A DNA stretch of 56,025 bases from Gammaproteobacteria bacterium (GTDB lineage: Bacteria; Pseudomonadota; Gammaproteobacteria; Steroidobacterales; GCA-2729495), in assembly GCA_030746435.1 (NCBI GenBank), contig JASLMV010000014.1, positions 25,580 through 81,604 on the forward strand, read 5' to 3'. The notes under the pieces were generated by a model. The model searched no databases. It saw only the letters and a list, made by a program, of their open reading frames with translations, and was not told the origin of the DNA. This document shows, one piece after another, positions 17,261 to 25,923 of this stretch; the first letter of the stretch is position 1, and the number at the start of each line of letters is the position of its first letter. The position numbers and the translations under genes were made by a program.

Positions 17261-18256
17261 ATGACGTCCGGCAGTATTCTCGTTACCGGCGGTGCCGGTT
17301 ATATAGGCAGTCATGTGGTCGGCCAGCTCGGCGAGGCAGGCGAACAGGTTGTGGTGCTGGATAATTTGTCCACCGGGTTTCGTTCTGCCGTTTTGCATGG
17401 CGAGCTGGTCGTGGGTGAGACCGGTGACAAAGAACTCGTCGACAGGGTTATCGGCGAGCACAGTATCGATACGATCATGCACTTCGCCGCGCACACGATC
17501 GTGCCCGAATCGGTCGAGAACCCGCTTAAGTATTACGGCAACAACACCTGCTCCAGCCGCAACCTGCTGGAATGTGCCAGCCGTGCCGGCATCAAACATT
17601 TTATTTTTTCATCGACGGCGGCCGTGTACGGTATTCCGGAAAGTGGCCAGGCCGACGAGGATTCAGTAACGGCCCCGATAAACCCCTACGGCAGCTCCAA
17701 GCTGATGACGGAATGGATGCTGCGCGACCTGTGTGCCGCGACCGATATGAACCATGTCGCCCTCAGGTACTTTAATGTGGCCGGCTGCGATCCGGCCTGC
17801 AGAATCGGCCAGTCCACACCCAATGCAACGCTACTGACCAAGGTGGCCTGTGAAGCCGCAGTCGGCAAACGTGACCAGGTGTATATTTTTGGAACAGATT
17901 ACGACACCCCCGACGGTACCGGCCTGCGTGACTATATCCATGTAGACGACCTCGCCCGGGCCCACCTCGACGCGCTGAGTTATCTGCGCAACGGCGGCAA
18001 ATCAACCACGCTTAACTGCGGCTATGGTCATGGTTACAGCGTCAGGGATGTACTGGCCGCTGTCGAGAAAGCCAACGGTGGTGCACTCGATATCGTTGAA
18101 TCGCCACGCCGTGCGGGCGACCCGCCGATACTGATCGCCGTTGCCGACCGAATTCAGGAAGTGCTCGGCTGGCAGGCGCAGCACGACGACCTCGACTTTA
18201 TAGTCCGGACATCGCTGGCCTGGGAAAAGCGTCTGCTGGAAAAACCTGCCGACTAA
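17261..18256 (+). CDS. galE: UDP-glucose 4-epimerase
   Basis: Short-chain dehydrogenase-fold enzyme interconverting UDP-glucose and UDP-galactose (possibly also the N-acetyl forms). The ATG at 17261 gives 331 residues beginning MTSGSILVTGGAGYIGSH; the ORF extends upstream but the NAD-binding motif fixes this start, with GGAG upstream. The catalytic Ser in IFSSTAAVYG and Tyr143/Lys147 in YGSSK are intact. ALRYFNVAGCDP, YGTPDGTG-like DYDTPDGTGLRDYIHVDD and NCGYGHGYSVRDV are typical of GalE. Tail-to-tail with prsR (6-bp gap). Its setting suggests a role in surface polysaccharide supply. Confidence 0.94.
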   Translation: MTSGSILVTGGAGYIGSHVVGQLGEAGEQVVVLDNLSTGFRSAVLHGELVVGETGDKELVDRVIGEHSIDTIMHFAAHTIVPESVENPLKYYGNNTCSSRNLLECASRAGIKHFIFSSTAAVYGIPESGQADEDSVTAPINPYGSSKLMTEWMLRDLCAATDMNHVALRYFNVAGCDPACRIGQSTPNATLLTKVACEAAVGKRDQVYIFGTDYDTPDGTGLRDYIHVDDLARAHLDALSYLRNGGKSTTLNCGYGHGYSVRDVLAAVEKANGGALDIVESPRRAGDPPILIAVADRIQEVLGWQAQHDDLDFIVRTSLAWEKRLLEKPAD

Positions 18257-18262
18257 ACGGAA

Positions 18263-19642
18263 CTACTCGGCACCGGCCTGTTCTTTCGCCGTTTTAATAC
18301 CGTATTTTTCCAGGAGGTCGTAAAGCGTGGGCCGGGTGATACCCAGCATCTTGGCTGCCCTGGATATATTGCCGGCTGAGTGCACCATGGCGCGCCGGAT
18401 CGCCTCCGTTTCGGACTGCCTGCGCACCTCGCGCAGGTTCAGGCTCGGCGGGGTTGCATCGGCGTCGGCAAGCCCGAGGTCGTCTGCAGTAACCTGCTTA
18501 CCCTCCGCCATAATGATGGCGCCCTTGATTTTATTTTCGAGCTCGCGCACGTTGCCCGGCCAGTGATAATTCTGAATCGCGTTCTGGGCATCCACGCTGA
18601 AGCCCTTGAAACTCCTTCCCTGCTGACCTGCGAATTTTTCCAGCAGGCTGCGCGCCAGAATAATTCGCCCGCCCCTGCGTTCCCTCAACGGGGGAATATC
18701 AATGGTGATTTCGCTGATACGGTAGTACAGGTCCTCACGAAATCGGCCTTCACTGATCGCGTCTTCCAGGTCCTGGTTGGTCGCACAGACCACCCGGACA
18801 TCGACACTGATTTCTTCGCGACCGCCTACCCGCTCAATCACGCGCTCCTGCAAAAAACGGAGCAGTTTCGACTGCAACGAAAGCGGCATGTCGCCGATCT
18901 CATCGAGGAACAGGGTACCCTTGTGCGCTGTTTCGATACGGCCGGGTGTCTGTTTAACCGCGCCCGTAAACGCGCCTTTCTCATGACCGAAAAGCTCACT
19001 CTCGAGCAGGTTGTCCGGGATCGCCGCACAGTTGATGGCAACGAAGGGCTCGTCCACACGCTCGCTTAATGAATGCAGCGCACGGGCCAGCAACTCCTTG
19101 CCTGTACCGCTCTCGCCGAGCAACAGGGTAGTGGCGTTCGTCGGCGCCACCTTCTCGACCATGCGACAGACCTCAAGCATTTTTTCGCTGGCGGCGACTA
19201 TACCGTCCAGCGGCGAAGCGCTTTCCTGCCGCAGCAGGCGATGGTTCTCCTGCTCCAGCCCGAACATCTGGTAGGCGCGTTCGACAATAAGCTGCAGCGT
19301 CTCGGTTTCCACCGGTTTCTGGTAAAAATCGTAGGCGCCGAGGCTGACGGCACGCAGTGCATTCTCCTGGTCGCCATGTCCGGTTACGACAATGACCTTG
19401 GTATCCGGCGCGATGGCCAGCGTCTCCTCCAGCGTGGCCAGCCCCTCGCCTACGCCCTCCGGGTCGGGAGGCAGGCCAAGATCCTGCAGCACTACAGGAG
19501 GCTCGTAGCGCCGCAACTGGGCCAGCGCCGATTCGCGGTCTTCGGCCACGATGACTTCGTAGTCCTCGAAGCACCAGCGCAGCTGGCTCTGCAGCCCCGG
19601 GTCGTCTTCAACAACTAACAGTTTTCTCTGTGACTCACTCAA
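18263..19642 (-). CDS. prsR: PrsR-type sigma54-dependent response regulator (PEP-CTERM system)
   Basis: Transcription activator paired with PrsK in exosortase/PEP-CTERM exopolysaccharide systems. It has 459 residues in three domains. The receiver is LLVVEDDPGLQ, with phospho-acceptor Asp54 in LQDLGLPPDPEG and Lys109 in FYQKPVE; the DLGLPPDPEG stretch is the hallmark of PrsR. The AAA+ domain has Walker A GESGTGKE (176-183), the sigma54-contacting loop GAFTGA (223-228) and Walker B TLFLDEIGDM. The Fis-type helix-turn-helix is GNISRAAKMLGITRPTLYDL. The start is TTG at 19642 with AAGGGA upstream; no ATG fits the receiver. Lies 93 bp downstream of prsK. Targets are probably sigma54 promoters of polysaccharide and PEP-CTERM genes. 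Confidence 0.92.
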   Translation of the reverse strand: MSESQRKLLVVEDDPGLQSQLRWCFEDYEVIVAEDRESALAQLRRYEPPVVLQDLGLPPDPEGVGEGLATLEETLAIAPDTKVIVVTGHGDQENALRAVSLGAYDFYQKPVETETLQLIVERAYQMFGLEQENHRLLRQESASPLDGIVAASEKMLEVCRMVEKVAPTNATTLLLGESGTGKELLARALHSLSERVDEPFVAINCAAIPDNLLESELFGHEKGAFTGAVKQTPGRIETAHKGTLFLDEIGDMPLSLQSKLLRFLQERVIERVGGREEISVDVRVVCATNQDLEDAISEGRFREDLYYRISEITIDIPPLRERRGGRIILARSLLEKFAGQQGRSFKGFSVDAQNAIQNYHWPGNVRELENKIKGAIIMAEGKQVTADDLGLADADATPPSLNLREVRRQSETEAIRRAMVHSAGNISRAAKMLGITRPTLYDLLEKYGIKTAKEQAGAE

Positions 19643-19735
19643 TGGTGTATCGGTCCCTTGCCAGCCAGACGCCTGCCGGCACTGCTACCGAGTGTAACGA
19701 TTTCCGACGGGCGGTGTAATAATTTCCGACGCAAG

Positions 19736-21805
19736 TTAGCCGGCCAGGTCTTCTGTTCCTGCCGTGCCCGCGGGCAGCCGGATGTCGACCGTGGTGCCGG
19801 CACCCGGTTTGGAAGTGACCTGCATGAGGCCGCCTGAAGACACGACAAAGGAGCGGGCCTGGTAGGCGCCGATCCCCATCCCCTGGCTGCCCTTGGTCGT
19901 ATCGAAGGGCTTGAACAAGCGATTCCGTATGAACTCCTCTTCCATGCCGCAGCCCGTGTCGCGAACGCTGATGCAGGCACTCGACCCGGACAGACTGAGG
20001 TCCACCGTGATATCCCCGTTTTCGTCGGTTGCTTCCTGGGCGTTGCGGATGAGGTGTGCGATCACGGTACTAAGCCGTTCCGCATCTATGTGCGCCTCGA
20101 TATCTTCGCTGCCGTTCGTGAATTGCGGCGCAGGTGCACGGCCCTCACATTTACGCAGCGCCTCGCGGATACACATCGCCAGGTTGACGGTGCGGCGCGG
20201 TCCGCTCGCATCGCCGGTCTGTAGCTGCTGCAGAAGTTTGCTCATACGCGCAACCGAATTATCGATAGTCGCCATGGCATCTTCGAAGAAATCAGGATTG
20301 TTCTTGTGCTTCGCTGCATTTTTAACCATGAGCGATTGCTGGGCAATCAGGTTTTTCAGGTCATGCATAACGAATGCGGTCAGCCGGTTGAATGCTTCGA
20401 ACTGTTTGGCCTCGGCGAGCATCCGGTCCGCATGATACTGGGCCAGGTGGGCGGCGACCTGGCGGCCGGAGGTGCGCAGGAGGTCGATCTCCTCGAAGGT
20501 CAGCCTGAAGGCCGAACTGGACTGGAACAGGAGCACGAAACCGATGACCGTCTCGCTGCTGATCAGCGGCACGATCAGCAGCCCTTCGGGAAAGTTCTCC
20601 AGCCACTGCGGGCGCGTCAGGCCCGGATACAACTCCGGTTTGCGGTTCAGCTCCGCCGTATCGAGTATCCACTGCCGGTCACGCATGAAGATAATGACCG
20701 GATCGTTCGGGTCCACGGTTATTTCCGGCACGGTCTTTGTATTCCAGGCTTCCGCACAGACAAAGGGCGCGTCTTCGCCCATGCGCATCCACAACACGCC
20801 GGCCGGACTGTTGACGATCTGGGCAAGCGACTGGATGGCCCGCTCGGGCAGCGGGCGATCCTGCCCCGGCGAAGCCAGCGTATCGATGAGCCGCAGCCAT
20901 TCTTCGCGATAGTCATAACGGAACGGCAGGAAGTGCTTGCTTACGAATACCCGGAGCTGTGCGCGCAGCCGTTCCGAAAACAGGATCAACAGTAAGGCAA
21001 GCCCGAGTAAAGCAACATACACGGGCCCGGCCCAGGCGGCAGTTGCCACGTTGAAGGAACGGAACAACGGGATGCATGCAACCAGGAGCAGCAATACCGC
21101 ACCCGCACCCATCAGCCGCGGCGCGTATATCCGTGCCTGGGGGGAAACAAAAATTGCCAGCGACCACTGCGGATTGCTGTGCACACAGTAAGCGAGTAAT
21201 GCAGACCCGACGACCAGGCCCGCGATCCTGAGCGTTACCAGCCAGTCCGGCGCAGCCGGAACCAGCAGCATGACGGCGTACATGTAGCTTTGCAGACCGA
21301 CCACCAGAACGGCTGCAAGACAAATACTGCGAAGCGCGGCATGTGGCTCGACAGTTGCATCGCCGAACAACTGCGCCGTCAGGACAAAACTGAGCAGGCT
21401 GAGTACGAGTATGCCGAGCGGCAGAACCTCGGCCAGCGGCAATACCGGCTGCAGCCCGTCCGGTGCCAGTATGGCGCCGCCGGCAAGCAATACCACCAGC
21501 AGCCAGGTCCAGCGTACGCCCCGGCGTACCAGTTCCGGCATCGACTGCAGGTAGGGTCCGCGCAGCAAACGCTCTAACAAACCGAACCAGCCAAGCAGGA
21601 GTATGAGTTCGGCAAGAAAGGCACCGACCGCACCCAGGCCCGCGTTATCCGGTACAAGCCCGAACCATGCCGACCAGACCGCACCGGCCAGGGCGACGCT
21701 CAGGAACTGGATACGGAAAATCGAGCCTGCCCCGGCCACGAGCACGTAAGCAAACAAAAGTAAGCTTGCACCCGCGACAGCCATGTAGGGAAATACCCAG
21801 CTCAA
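19736..21805 (-). CDS. prsK: PrsK-type membrane sensor histidine kinase (PEP-CTERM system)
   Basis: Inner-membrane sensor kinase expected to phosphorylate PrsR. The 689-residue product has about nine to ten hydrophobic segments in residues 1-290. A GAF-like region follows (VNSPAGVLWMR to GFVLLFQSS, about 320-430). The dimerisation/phospho-acceptor block is AFVMHDLKNLIAQQS with His481, and the ATPase motifs are VIAHLIRNAQEATDENG (N box), SVRDTGCGME (G1) and KGSQGMGIGAYQAR (G2). This multi-helix/GAF/kinase layout is the PrsK pattern. The start appears to be TTG 21805 with AGGA upstream; an ATG seven codons later is possible. No PEP-CTERM substrate or exosortase gene is in this window. Confidence 0.9.
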   Translation of the reverse strand: MSWVFPYMAVAGASLLLFAYVLVAGAGSIFRIQFLSVALAGAVWSAWFGLVPDNAGLGAVGAFLAELILLLGWFGLLERLLRGPYLQSMPELVRRGVRWTWLLVVLLAGGAILAPDGLQPVLPLAEVLPLGILVLSLLSFVLTAQLFGDATVEPHAALRSICLAAVLVVGLQSYMYAVMLLVPAAPDWLVTLRIAGLVVGSALLAYCVHSNPQWSLAIFVSPQARIYAPRLMGAGAVLLLLVACIPLFRSFNVATAAWAGPVYVALLGLALLLILFSERLRAQLRVFVSKHFLPFRYDYREEWLRLIDTLASPGQDRPLPERAIQSLAQIVNSPAGVLWMRMGEDAPFVCAEAWNTKTVPEITVDPNDPVIIFMRDRQWILDTAELNRKPELYPGLTRPQWLENFPEGLLIVPLISSETVIGFVLLFQSSSAFRLTFEEIDLLRTSGRQVAAHLAQYHADRMLAEAKQFEAFNRLTAFVMHDLKNLIAQQSLMVKNAAKHKNNPDFFEDAMATIDNSVARMSKLLQQLQTGDASGPRRTVNLAMCIREALRKCEGRAPAPQFTNGSEDIEAHIDAERLSTVIAHLIRNAQEATDENGDITVDLSLSGSSACISVRDTGCGMEEEFIRNRLFKPFDTTKGSQGMGIGAYQARSFVVSSGGLMQVTSKPGAGTTVDIRLPAGTAGTEDLAG

Positions 21806-21926
21806 CCCGTTGCCATCCTAAAAAACCCTTAATCCACCCGGACGACCTGCCCTGCCAACCCGGCGCAGGACAATGCCGCATTTTCACATACGGGACATAG
21901 CGTTACAAAACATAGATAGCTTGCTG

Positions 21927-21947
21927 TCTGAACAACTTTCTGAACAA
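21927..21947. repeat. Direct repeat TCTGAACAA upstream of prsK
   Basis: Two exact 9-bp copies of TCTGAACAA lie at 21927-21935 and 21939-21947, a 12-bp period. They sit between the prsK start and the tRNA-Ala promoter, so they could bind a regulator of either unit. Function unknown. Confidence 0.5.
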
Positions 21948-21990
21948 ATACGGGTTGCGGAAAGTGGCCGGAAAGCGCCTGCGGGCTTCC

Positions 21991-22019
21991 TTGACAGCCT
22001 ATAGGGCCTAAAGTAGAGT
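21991..22019 (+). promoter_or_regulatory. Promoter of the tRNA-Ala/tRNA-Glu operon
   Basis: TTGACA (21991-21996), a 17-bp spacer and TAGAGT (22014-22019) form a near-consensus sigma70 promoter, followed by a GC-rich discriminator and the tRNA-Ala gene at 22038. Confidence 0.85.
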
Positions 22020-22037
22020 CTCGCCGCGACGTAGCTC

Positions 22038-22113
<76 letters not shown>

Positions 22114-22135
22114 TATTCAAGCCAGTTAATGCTTC

Positions 22136-22211
22136 GTCCCCATCGTCTAGAGGCCTAGGACACCGCCCTTTCACGGCGGTAACAGGGGTTCAAATCCCCT
22201 TGGGGACGCCA
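22136..22211 (+). tRNA. tRNA-Glu (anticodon UUC)
   Basis: A 76-nt gene with acceptor GTCCCCA pairing with TGGGGAC, D-arm TCGTCTAGAGGCCTAGGACA, anticodon loop CTTTCAC (anticodon UUC), T-arm AGGGGTTCAAATCCCCT and encoded CCA. Lies 22 bp after tRNA-Ala and is followed at once by a terminator. gltX, whose product charges it, lies 1.5 kb away. Confidence 0.97.
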
Positions 22212-22214
22212 TAT

Positions 22215-22251
22215 CTATAAAAAACCCGCCCTTGTGGCGGGTTTTTTATAG
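22215..22251 (+). terminator. Terminator of the tRNA operon (bidirectional)
   Basis: A perfect 16-bp inverted repeat, CTATAAAAAACCCGCC (22215-22230) and GGCGGGTTTTTTATAG (22236-22251), surrounds the loop CTTGT. The T run within the right arm ends tRNA transcripts; the A run on the left would act the same way for minus-strand transcription from the monooxygenase gene. Confidence 0.93.
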
Positions 22252-22297
22252 ATTGGTTTCGGCAAGTAGGATTTGAACCCCGTGGGTTTGACGTGCG

Positions 22298-22353
22298 GGG
22301 ACGCACTAACGTCGCGGAGGGCAGGACGCCCGAGAGCGACGCGTGTCCGTCCC
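22298..22353. repeat. Long imperfect palindrome next to the tRNA operon (REP-like)
   Basis: GGGACGCACTAACGTCGC (22298-22315) and GCGACGCGTGTCCGTCCC (22336-22353) pair at 14 of 18 positions. The 20-nt centre GGAGGGCAGGACGCCCGAGA contains its own GGGC/GCCC hairpin. It lies in the 245-bp gap between tRNA-Glu and the monooxygenase gene, where I see no credible coding frame. The surrounding sequence also holds GGATTTGAACCCC (22269-22281), an exact inverted copy of part of the tRNA-Glu T-arm (22185-22197). It may be a dispersed REP-like element or a tRNA-derived relic; one window cannot decide. Confidence 0.5.
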
Positions 22354-22456
22354 GGCAGACTTGTCTAGGGTTTTGGGGATGCGCGGGAGCGGCCTCTTTA
22401 CGACCCGGCAGACCCATCCGGCATTGTGTGCGAGAGCAACGTGCATCTTTCGACGC

Positions 22457-23521
22457 CTAGCCCCCGTTCGACATCACCCGCACCTGGTTCAGCTTTTCCA
22501 GAGCCGGTAGCACGACGTCGGTTTCCAGCCCGAAGTCGATCAGGCAGGCCATCTCATCGACATCTTCCTCCCTGGCAAGCTCCACCAGTTCCACACATGA
22601 CTCGGCCGTTCCCAGCAGGCTGCTCTCGAAGAAATAGCGCTCGAACGATGCTTCCAACATCTGGTCGACCATCTCCGGCGTGAACACTTCTGCTTCAACC
22701 TCGCCGGCGCCGGGGAGAAAGGGAACCGTTTCCGGGTGTGCGATGGCCAGGTCCAGCGAGCTGCCCAGGTAGCGCTTCATAGGCTCACGAACAATGTCGT
22801 ATACCTCTTCATCGGAATCTCCCACAAAGGTATGCAGCATTAATGTGATCGTGCCACGTCCGGGGTGTCCGGCCGCCCGCCAGGCATCGCGATAGACCTC
22901 TACCTTCTTGCCGAGCCCCTCGATACTTTGCCCCAGCAGGTGGGTCAGCAAATTCACCCCCAGCTCGCCTGCCTGGGCAAAGGTATCCGGATTCGCGGCG
23001 GCCGTAATCCATATAGGGGCCTTGTCCTGAACGGGTTCGGGCAGCGTGTGAATGTCTATGGTTTCGCCATGCGGGTTCACCCGGGACAGGGACTCGCCGC
23101 GCCAGAGCCGGGATATGGTGTCGATGCTGTCGGCAAATGCCTGCTTGCGCGTTTCAAAAGTCTCCTGGTGGTCGGCTATGACAAAGTCATTGGGGACCCA
23201 ACCACATGCCACTCCGAGCCCTACCCTGCCATGGGAAAGGTTATCGACCACGCTCCACTCTTCCACGATCCGGACAGGATCGTGCAGGGGTGTGACTACG
23301 CTGCCTGAACGAATCTGTATGTTCTCGGTAATGGTGGAAAGGGCTGCACCCACCACAGACGGGTTAGGAGACAGTCCGCCAAATGCGTGAAAATGCCGCT
23401 CGGGCAGCCAGACGGCAACAAACTCATTGTTGTCTGCCCATTTTGCAGCCTCTTTGATCAGGGTGTACTTGTGATTGCCTCCGCCTTCGTGATTAGCGAA
23501 AAAGAACAGACTGAATTGCAT
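22457..23521 (-). CDS. LLM-class flavin-dependent monooxygenase, MupA/Atu3671 natural-product type
   Basis: Bacterial luciferase-like monooxygenase of the branch usually found in or beside polyketide and nonribosomal peptide clusters (MupA/Atu3671 type). The ATG at 23521 (AGGGA seven bases upstream) gives 354 residues; an earlier ATG at 23539 lacks a ribosome site. The N-terminus MQFSLFFFANHEGG and the blocks FVAVWLPERHFHAFGG, IRSGSVVTPLHDPVRIVEEW, GRVGLGVACGWVPNDFV and PIWITAAANPDTF are characteristic of the TIM-barrel flavin site. No carrier-protein, ketosynthase or adenylation gene is nearby, so it is an orphan here. An EntD-type phosphopantetheinyl transferase lies 1.7 kb away. Confidence 0.85.
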   Translation of the reverse strand: MQFSLFFFANHEGGGNHKYTLIKEAAKWADNNEFVAVWLPERHFHAFGGLSPNPSVVGAALSTITENIQIRSGSVVTPLHDPVRIVEEWSVVDNLSHGRVGLGVACGWVPNDFVIADHQETFETRKQAFADSIDTISRLWRGESLSRVNPHGETIDIHTLPEPVQDKAPIWITAAANPDTFAQAGELGVNLLTHLLGQSIEGLGKKVEVYRDAWRAAGHPGRGTITLMLHTFVGDSDEEVYDIVREPMKRYLGSSLDLAIAHPETVPFLPGAGEVEAEVFTPEMVDQMLEASFERYFFESSLLGTAESCVELVELAREEDVDEMACLIDFGLETDVVLPALEKLNQVRVMSNGG

Positions 23522-23759
23522 TGGCTTATCCCTGCCCATGATCAGTGTACCGGTTGATTGCTAAGAAAAAACGTGAGGAATGCTCCCGTTCTCTTCACGC
23601 TAGCATGGAATTGGCACACGCCGGATAAGTAGTAACACTTAAGCTGAAGCGCCGAGTGCTGATGGGTGCTGAATAGCTGAACCTCCGGCCTGATATGCAG
23701 CAGCCGCAATAAACAAAGGCTGTCCGGCCGTGGCCTTTCTGAGCATTATGTTGGGTTTT

Positions 23760-25175
23760 TTATCCTGCGGCGGCAGCCCTCTCTTCTATATACACCAATG
23801 CTGCATCCAGTCTCGCCAGTGTCCTTTCCCTTCCCACCAGTTCCACTGTCGCATCAATCGGCGGCGACACGCCCGTTCCCGTTACCGCGACCCTGACAGG
23901 CTGGCCGATCTTGCCGAACTTGAGTTCGTGCTTGTCGGCAACATCCTGCATCGCCCTGTGTATGCCTTCGGCAGTCCAGGGCTCGAGTTCCGTAAACGCA
24001 TCCCGCAGACTTGTGAGCGCTTCCTTAACCACTGGTCGCAGGTTCTTTTTCGCCGCCTTTTCATCGAGCGGTATATTGTCCGTGTAAAGGTATTCCGCAC
24101 TCATCGCGAGTTCGCGCAGCGTTTCCGCACGTTCCCGGTATGCTTCTACCACTCTTTGCGGGGCCGGCCCCCGGGACGGGTCTATACCTACCTTGCCCAT
24201 CTGCTCGACCAGTCCGGGAGTCAGGTCCAGCGGCGCAGCCGTCATGATGTATTGCTGGTTCAGCCAGCGGAGTTTTTCCGGGTTGAACTTCGAGGCCGAT
24301 GCATTCGCATCTTCCACATCAAACAATTCGATCATCTCGTCCACCGAGAACACTTCCTGATCACCATGCGACCAGCCGAGCCGGACAAGATAGTTAAGGA
24401 CAGCCTCGGGCAGGTAACCCTGCTCGCGGTATTCCAGCACGTTGAGCGCACCGTGCCGCTTGGAAAGCCTCGAACCGTCCTCGCCAAGGATCATGGGGAG
24501 GTGCGCATACACGGGATGATCGAAGCCGAGCGCGTTCTGCAGGTGTATGTGCCGGGCGGTATTGTTCAGGTGGTCATCACCACGAATTACATGCGTAATA
24601 CCCATGTCGGCATCGTCGGCCACGACCCCGAAATGAAAAGTCGGGGTGCCGTCGGGGCGCAGGATCACGAGATCATCGAGCAGCTCATTCTCGTAAGTCA
24701 CCCTGCCACGGACCAGGTCGTCTATCTCCACGGTCCCCGTATCAGGGGTGCGCAGGCGCACGACGGGGTTGACGCCTTCCCTCGGTTCACTGCGCTCGCG
24801 GCAACGGCCGTCGTAGCGCGGGTTGTCGCCGCGGGCCACCTGTTGTTCGCGCATTTCGTCCAGCTCTTCCTTGGTGCAATAGCAACGGTAAGCGTTGCCT
24901 TCTGCTACCAATTGTTCAGCCAGCCCTGCATAGCGGTCGAAACGCTCGGTCTGGTAGTGCGGTCCCTCGTCCCAGTTGAGCCCGAGCCAGCTCATGCCCG
25001 CGAGGATTGCATCTGCGGATTCCCGGGTTGACCTTTCCTGGTCGGTGTCCTCAATGCGCAGGACGAATGTGCCGCCATAATGGCGTGCCTGGAGCCACGA
25101 AAACAGCGCCGTACGCACACTGCCTATGTGCAGGTAGCCGGTCGGACTGGGCGCGAAACGGGTCTTGATGCTCAT
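23760..25175 (-). CDS. gltX: Glutamyl-tRNA synthetase
   Basis: Class I aminoacyl-tRNA synthetase charging tRNA-Glu. The ATG at 25175 gives 471 residues starting MSIKTRFAPSPTGYLHIGS, where HIGS (16-19) is the HIGH motif; a longer in-frame extension upstream has no family resemblance. RLSKRHG near residue 243 is the KMSKS equivalent. The zinc-binding region YRCYCTKEELDEM with DGRCRE has three cysteines, but Glu replaces the His that is the fourth ligand in E. coli GltX, so zinc binding may differ. Divergent from the phosphopantetheinyl transferase gene across 93 bp. Confidence 0.96.
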   Translation of the reverse strand: MSIKTRFAPSPTGYLHIGSVRTALFSWLQARHYGGTFVLRIEDTDQERSTRESADAILAGMSWLGLNWDEGPHYQTERFDRYAGLAEQLVAEGNAYRCYCTKEELDEMREQQVARGDNPRYDGRCRERSEPREGVNPVVRLRTPDTGTVEIDDLVRGRVTYENELLDDLVILRPDGTPTFHFGVVADDADMGITHVIRGDDHLNNTARHIHLQNALGFDHPVYAHLPMILGEDGSRLSKRHGALNVLEYREQGYLPEAVLNYLVRLGWSHGDQEVFSVDEMIELFDVEDANASASKFNPEKLRWLNQQYIMTAAPLDLTPGLVEQMGKVGIDPSRGPAPQRVVEAYRERAETLRELAMSAEYLYTDNIPLDEKAAKKNLRPVVKEALTSLRDAFTELEPWTAEGIHRAMQDVADKHELKFGKIGQPVRVAVTGTGVSPPIDATVELVGRERTLARLDAALVYIEERAAAAG

Positions 25176-25268
25176 TGGAATGCCGGGATCAGGTGGCGTG
25201 ACGGCGGCAATTCTAACAGAGCGCCTCACCTCGTTGGCAGCGCGGGTGAGTTTAGGCAAACTGGCACC

Positions 25269-25922
25269 ATGCGCGACTCGGAAATCCAATCCCTGCTTAC
25301 AGAGCTGTTTCCGGACCAGGTGGCCGTCTGTTTCTCGACGGGGCAGCCTTCGGAAAGCGACCTGTTACCCGAAGAGCTTGCACATACCAAAAAAATGGTA
25401 GGCCTTCGCCGACTCGAGTTCGCACAGGGCCGGGCTTGCGCACGGGCCGCGCTGGAGTCGCTTGGCCTCCCCCCCGATGCCATACCGACGGGCAGCAACC
25501 GGGAACCGCTGTGGCCCGAGGGCGTGGTCGGCAGCATCAGTCATACGGACGGCGCGGCCGCGGCAGTCGTCGGTCATGGCGCTCAATTTGCCGGCCTGGG
25601 ACTCGACATGGAATCGGCCGAGCCCCTGGGTGATGATCTTGTCGAACTGATATGCAGACCCGACGAGGAAGGCCGGGAAAACGGCAAACACGCAAAGCTT
25701 CTCTTCAGCATCAAGGAAGCCATTTACAAGTGCATCTATCCGACGGTTCAGACCTTCGTGGATTTTCAGGAAATGAAGGTCAAAGTCGATGCCGGATCGC
25801 ATAGTTTCGCGGCCGAAGCGCACACACCCGCCTGCGAACAGGCGCTTGTCAACAGGCTCGAGGGAAAGTTCAGGATCGCAGGCGAACTGATACTGAGCAG
25901 CGCCTGGCTGCGGTCCCGGTAA
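25269..25922 (+). CDS. 4'-phosphopantetheinyl transferase, EntD/Sfp superfamily
   Basis: Transfers phosphopantetheine from CoA to a carrier-protein serine. The ATG at 25269 gives 217 residues, the usual size of EntD-like enzymes; the frame extends upstream without homology. Motifs in order are GRACARAALESLG, REPLWPEGVVGSISHTDG (substrate pocket), GLGLDMESAEP with the metal Asp and Glu, and LLFSIKEAIYKCIYP with the Lys-Glu-Ala-x-Tyr-Lys signature. Such enzymes activate siderophore, NRPS/PKS or polyunsaturated fatty acid synthase carriers. None of these is in the window, though the MupA-type monooxygenase nearby points the same way. The stop is one base before the convergent WecA-like gene's stop. 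Confidence 0.92.
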   Translation: MRDSEIQSLLTELFPDQVAVCFSTGQPSESDLLPEELAHTKKMVGLRRLEFAQGRACARAALESLGLPPDAIPTGSNREPLWPEGVVGSISHTDGAAAAVVGHGAQFAGLGLDMESAEPLGDDLVELICRPDEEGRENGKHAKLLFSIKEAIYKCIYPTVQTFVDFQEMKVKVDAGSHSFAAEAHTPACEQALVNRLEGKFRIAGELILSSAWLRSR

Positions 25923-25923
25923 G

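Noticed and set aside
22190-22417. 75-codon minus-strand frame beside tRNA-Glu
   Set aside because: It overlaps the tRNA, the terminator and the palindrome and has no ribosome site; more likely part of a non-coding element.
23712-23738. Terminator of gltX (AAAGGC/GCCTTT)
   Set aside because: Only a 6-bp stem with a 12-nt loop and a weak T tract; not strong enough to list.
23730-25031. 433-codon plus-strand frame over gltX
   Set aside because: Antisense shadow of gltX; no recognisable domain or ribosome site.
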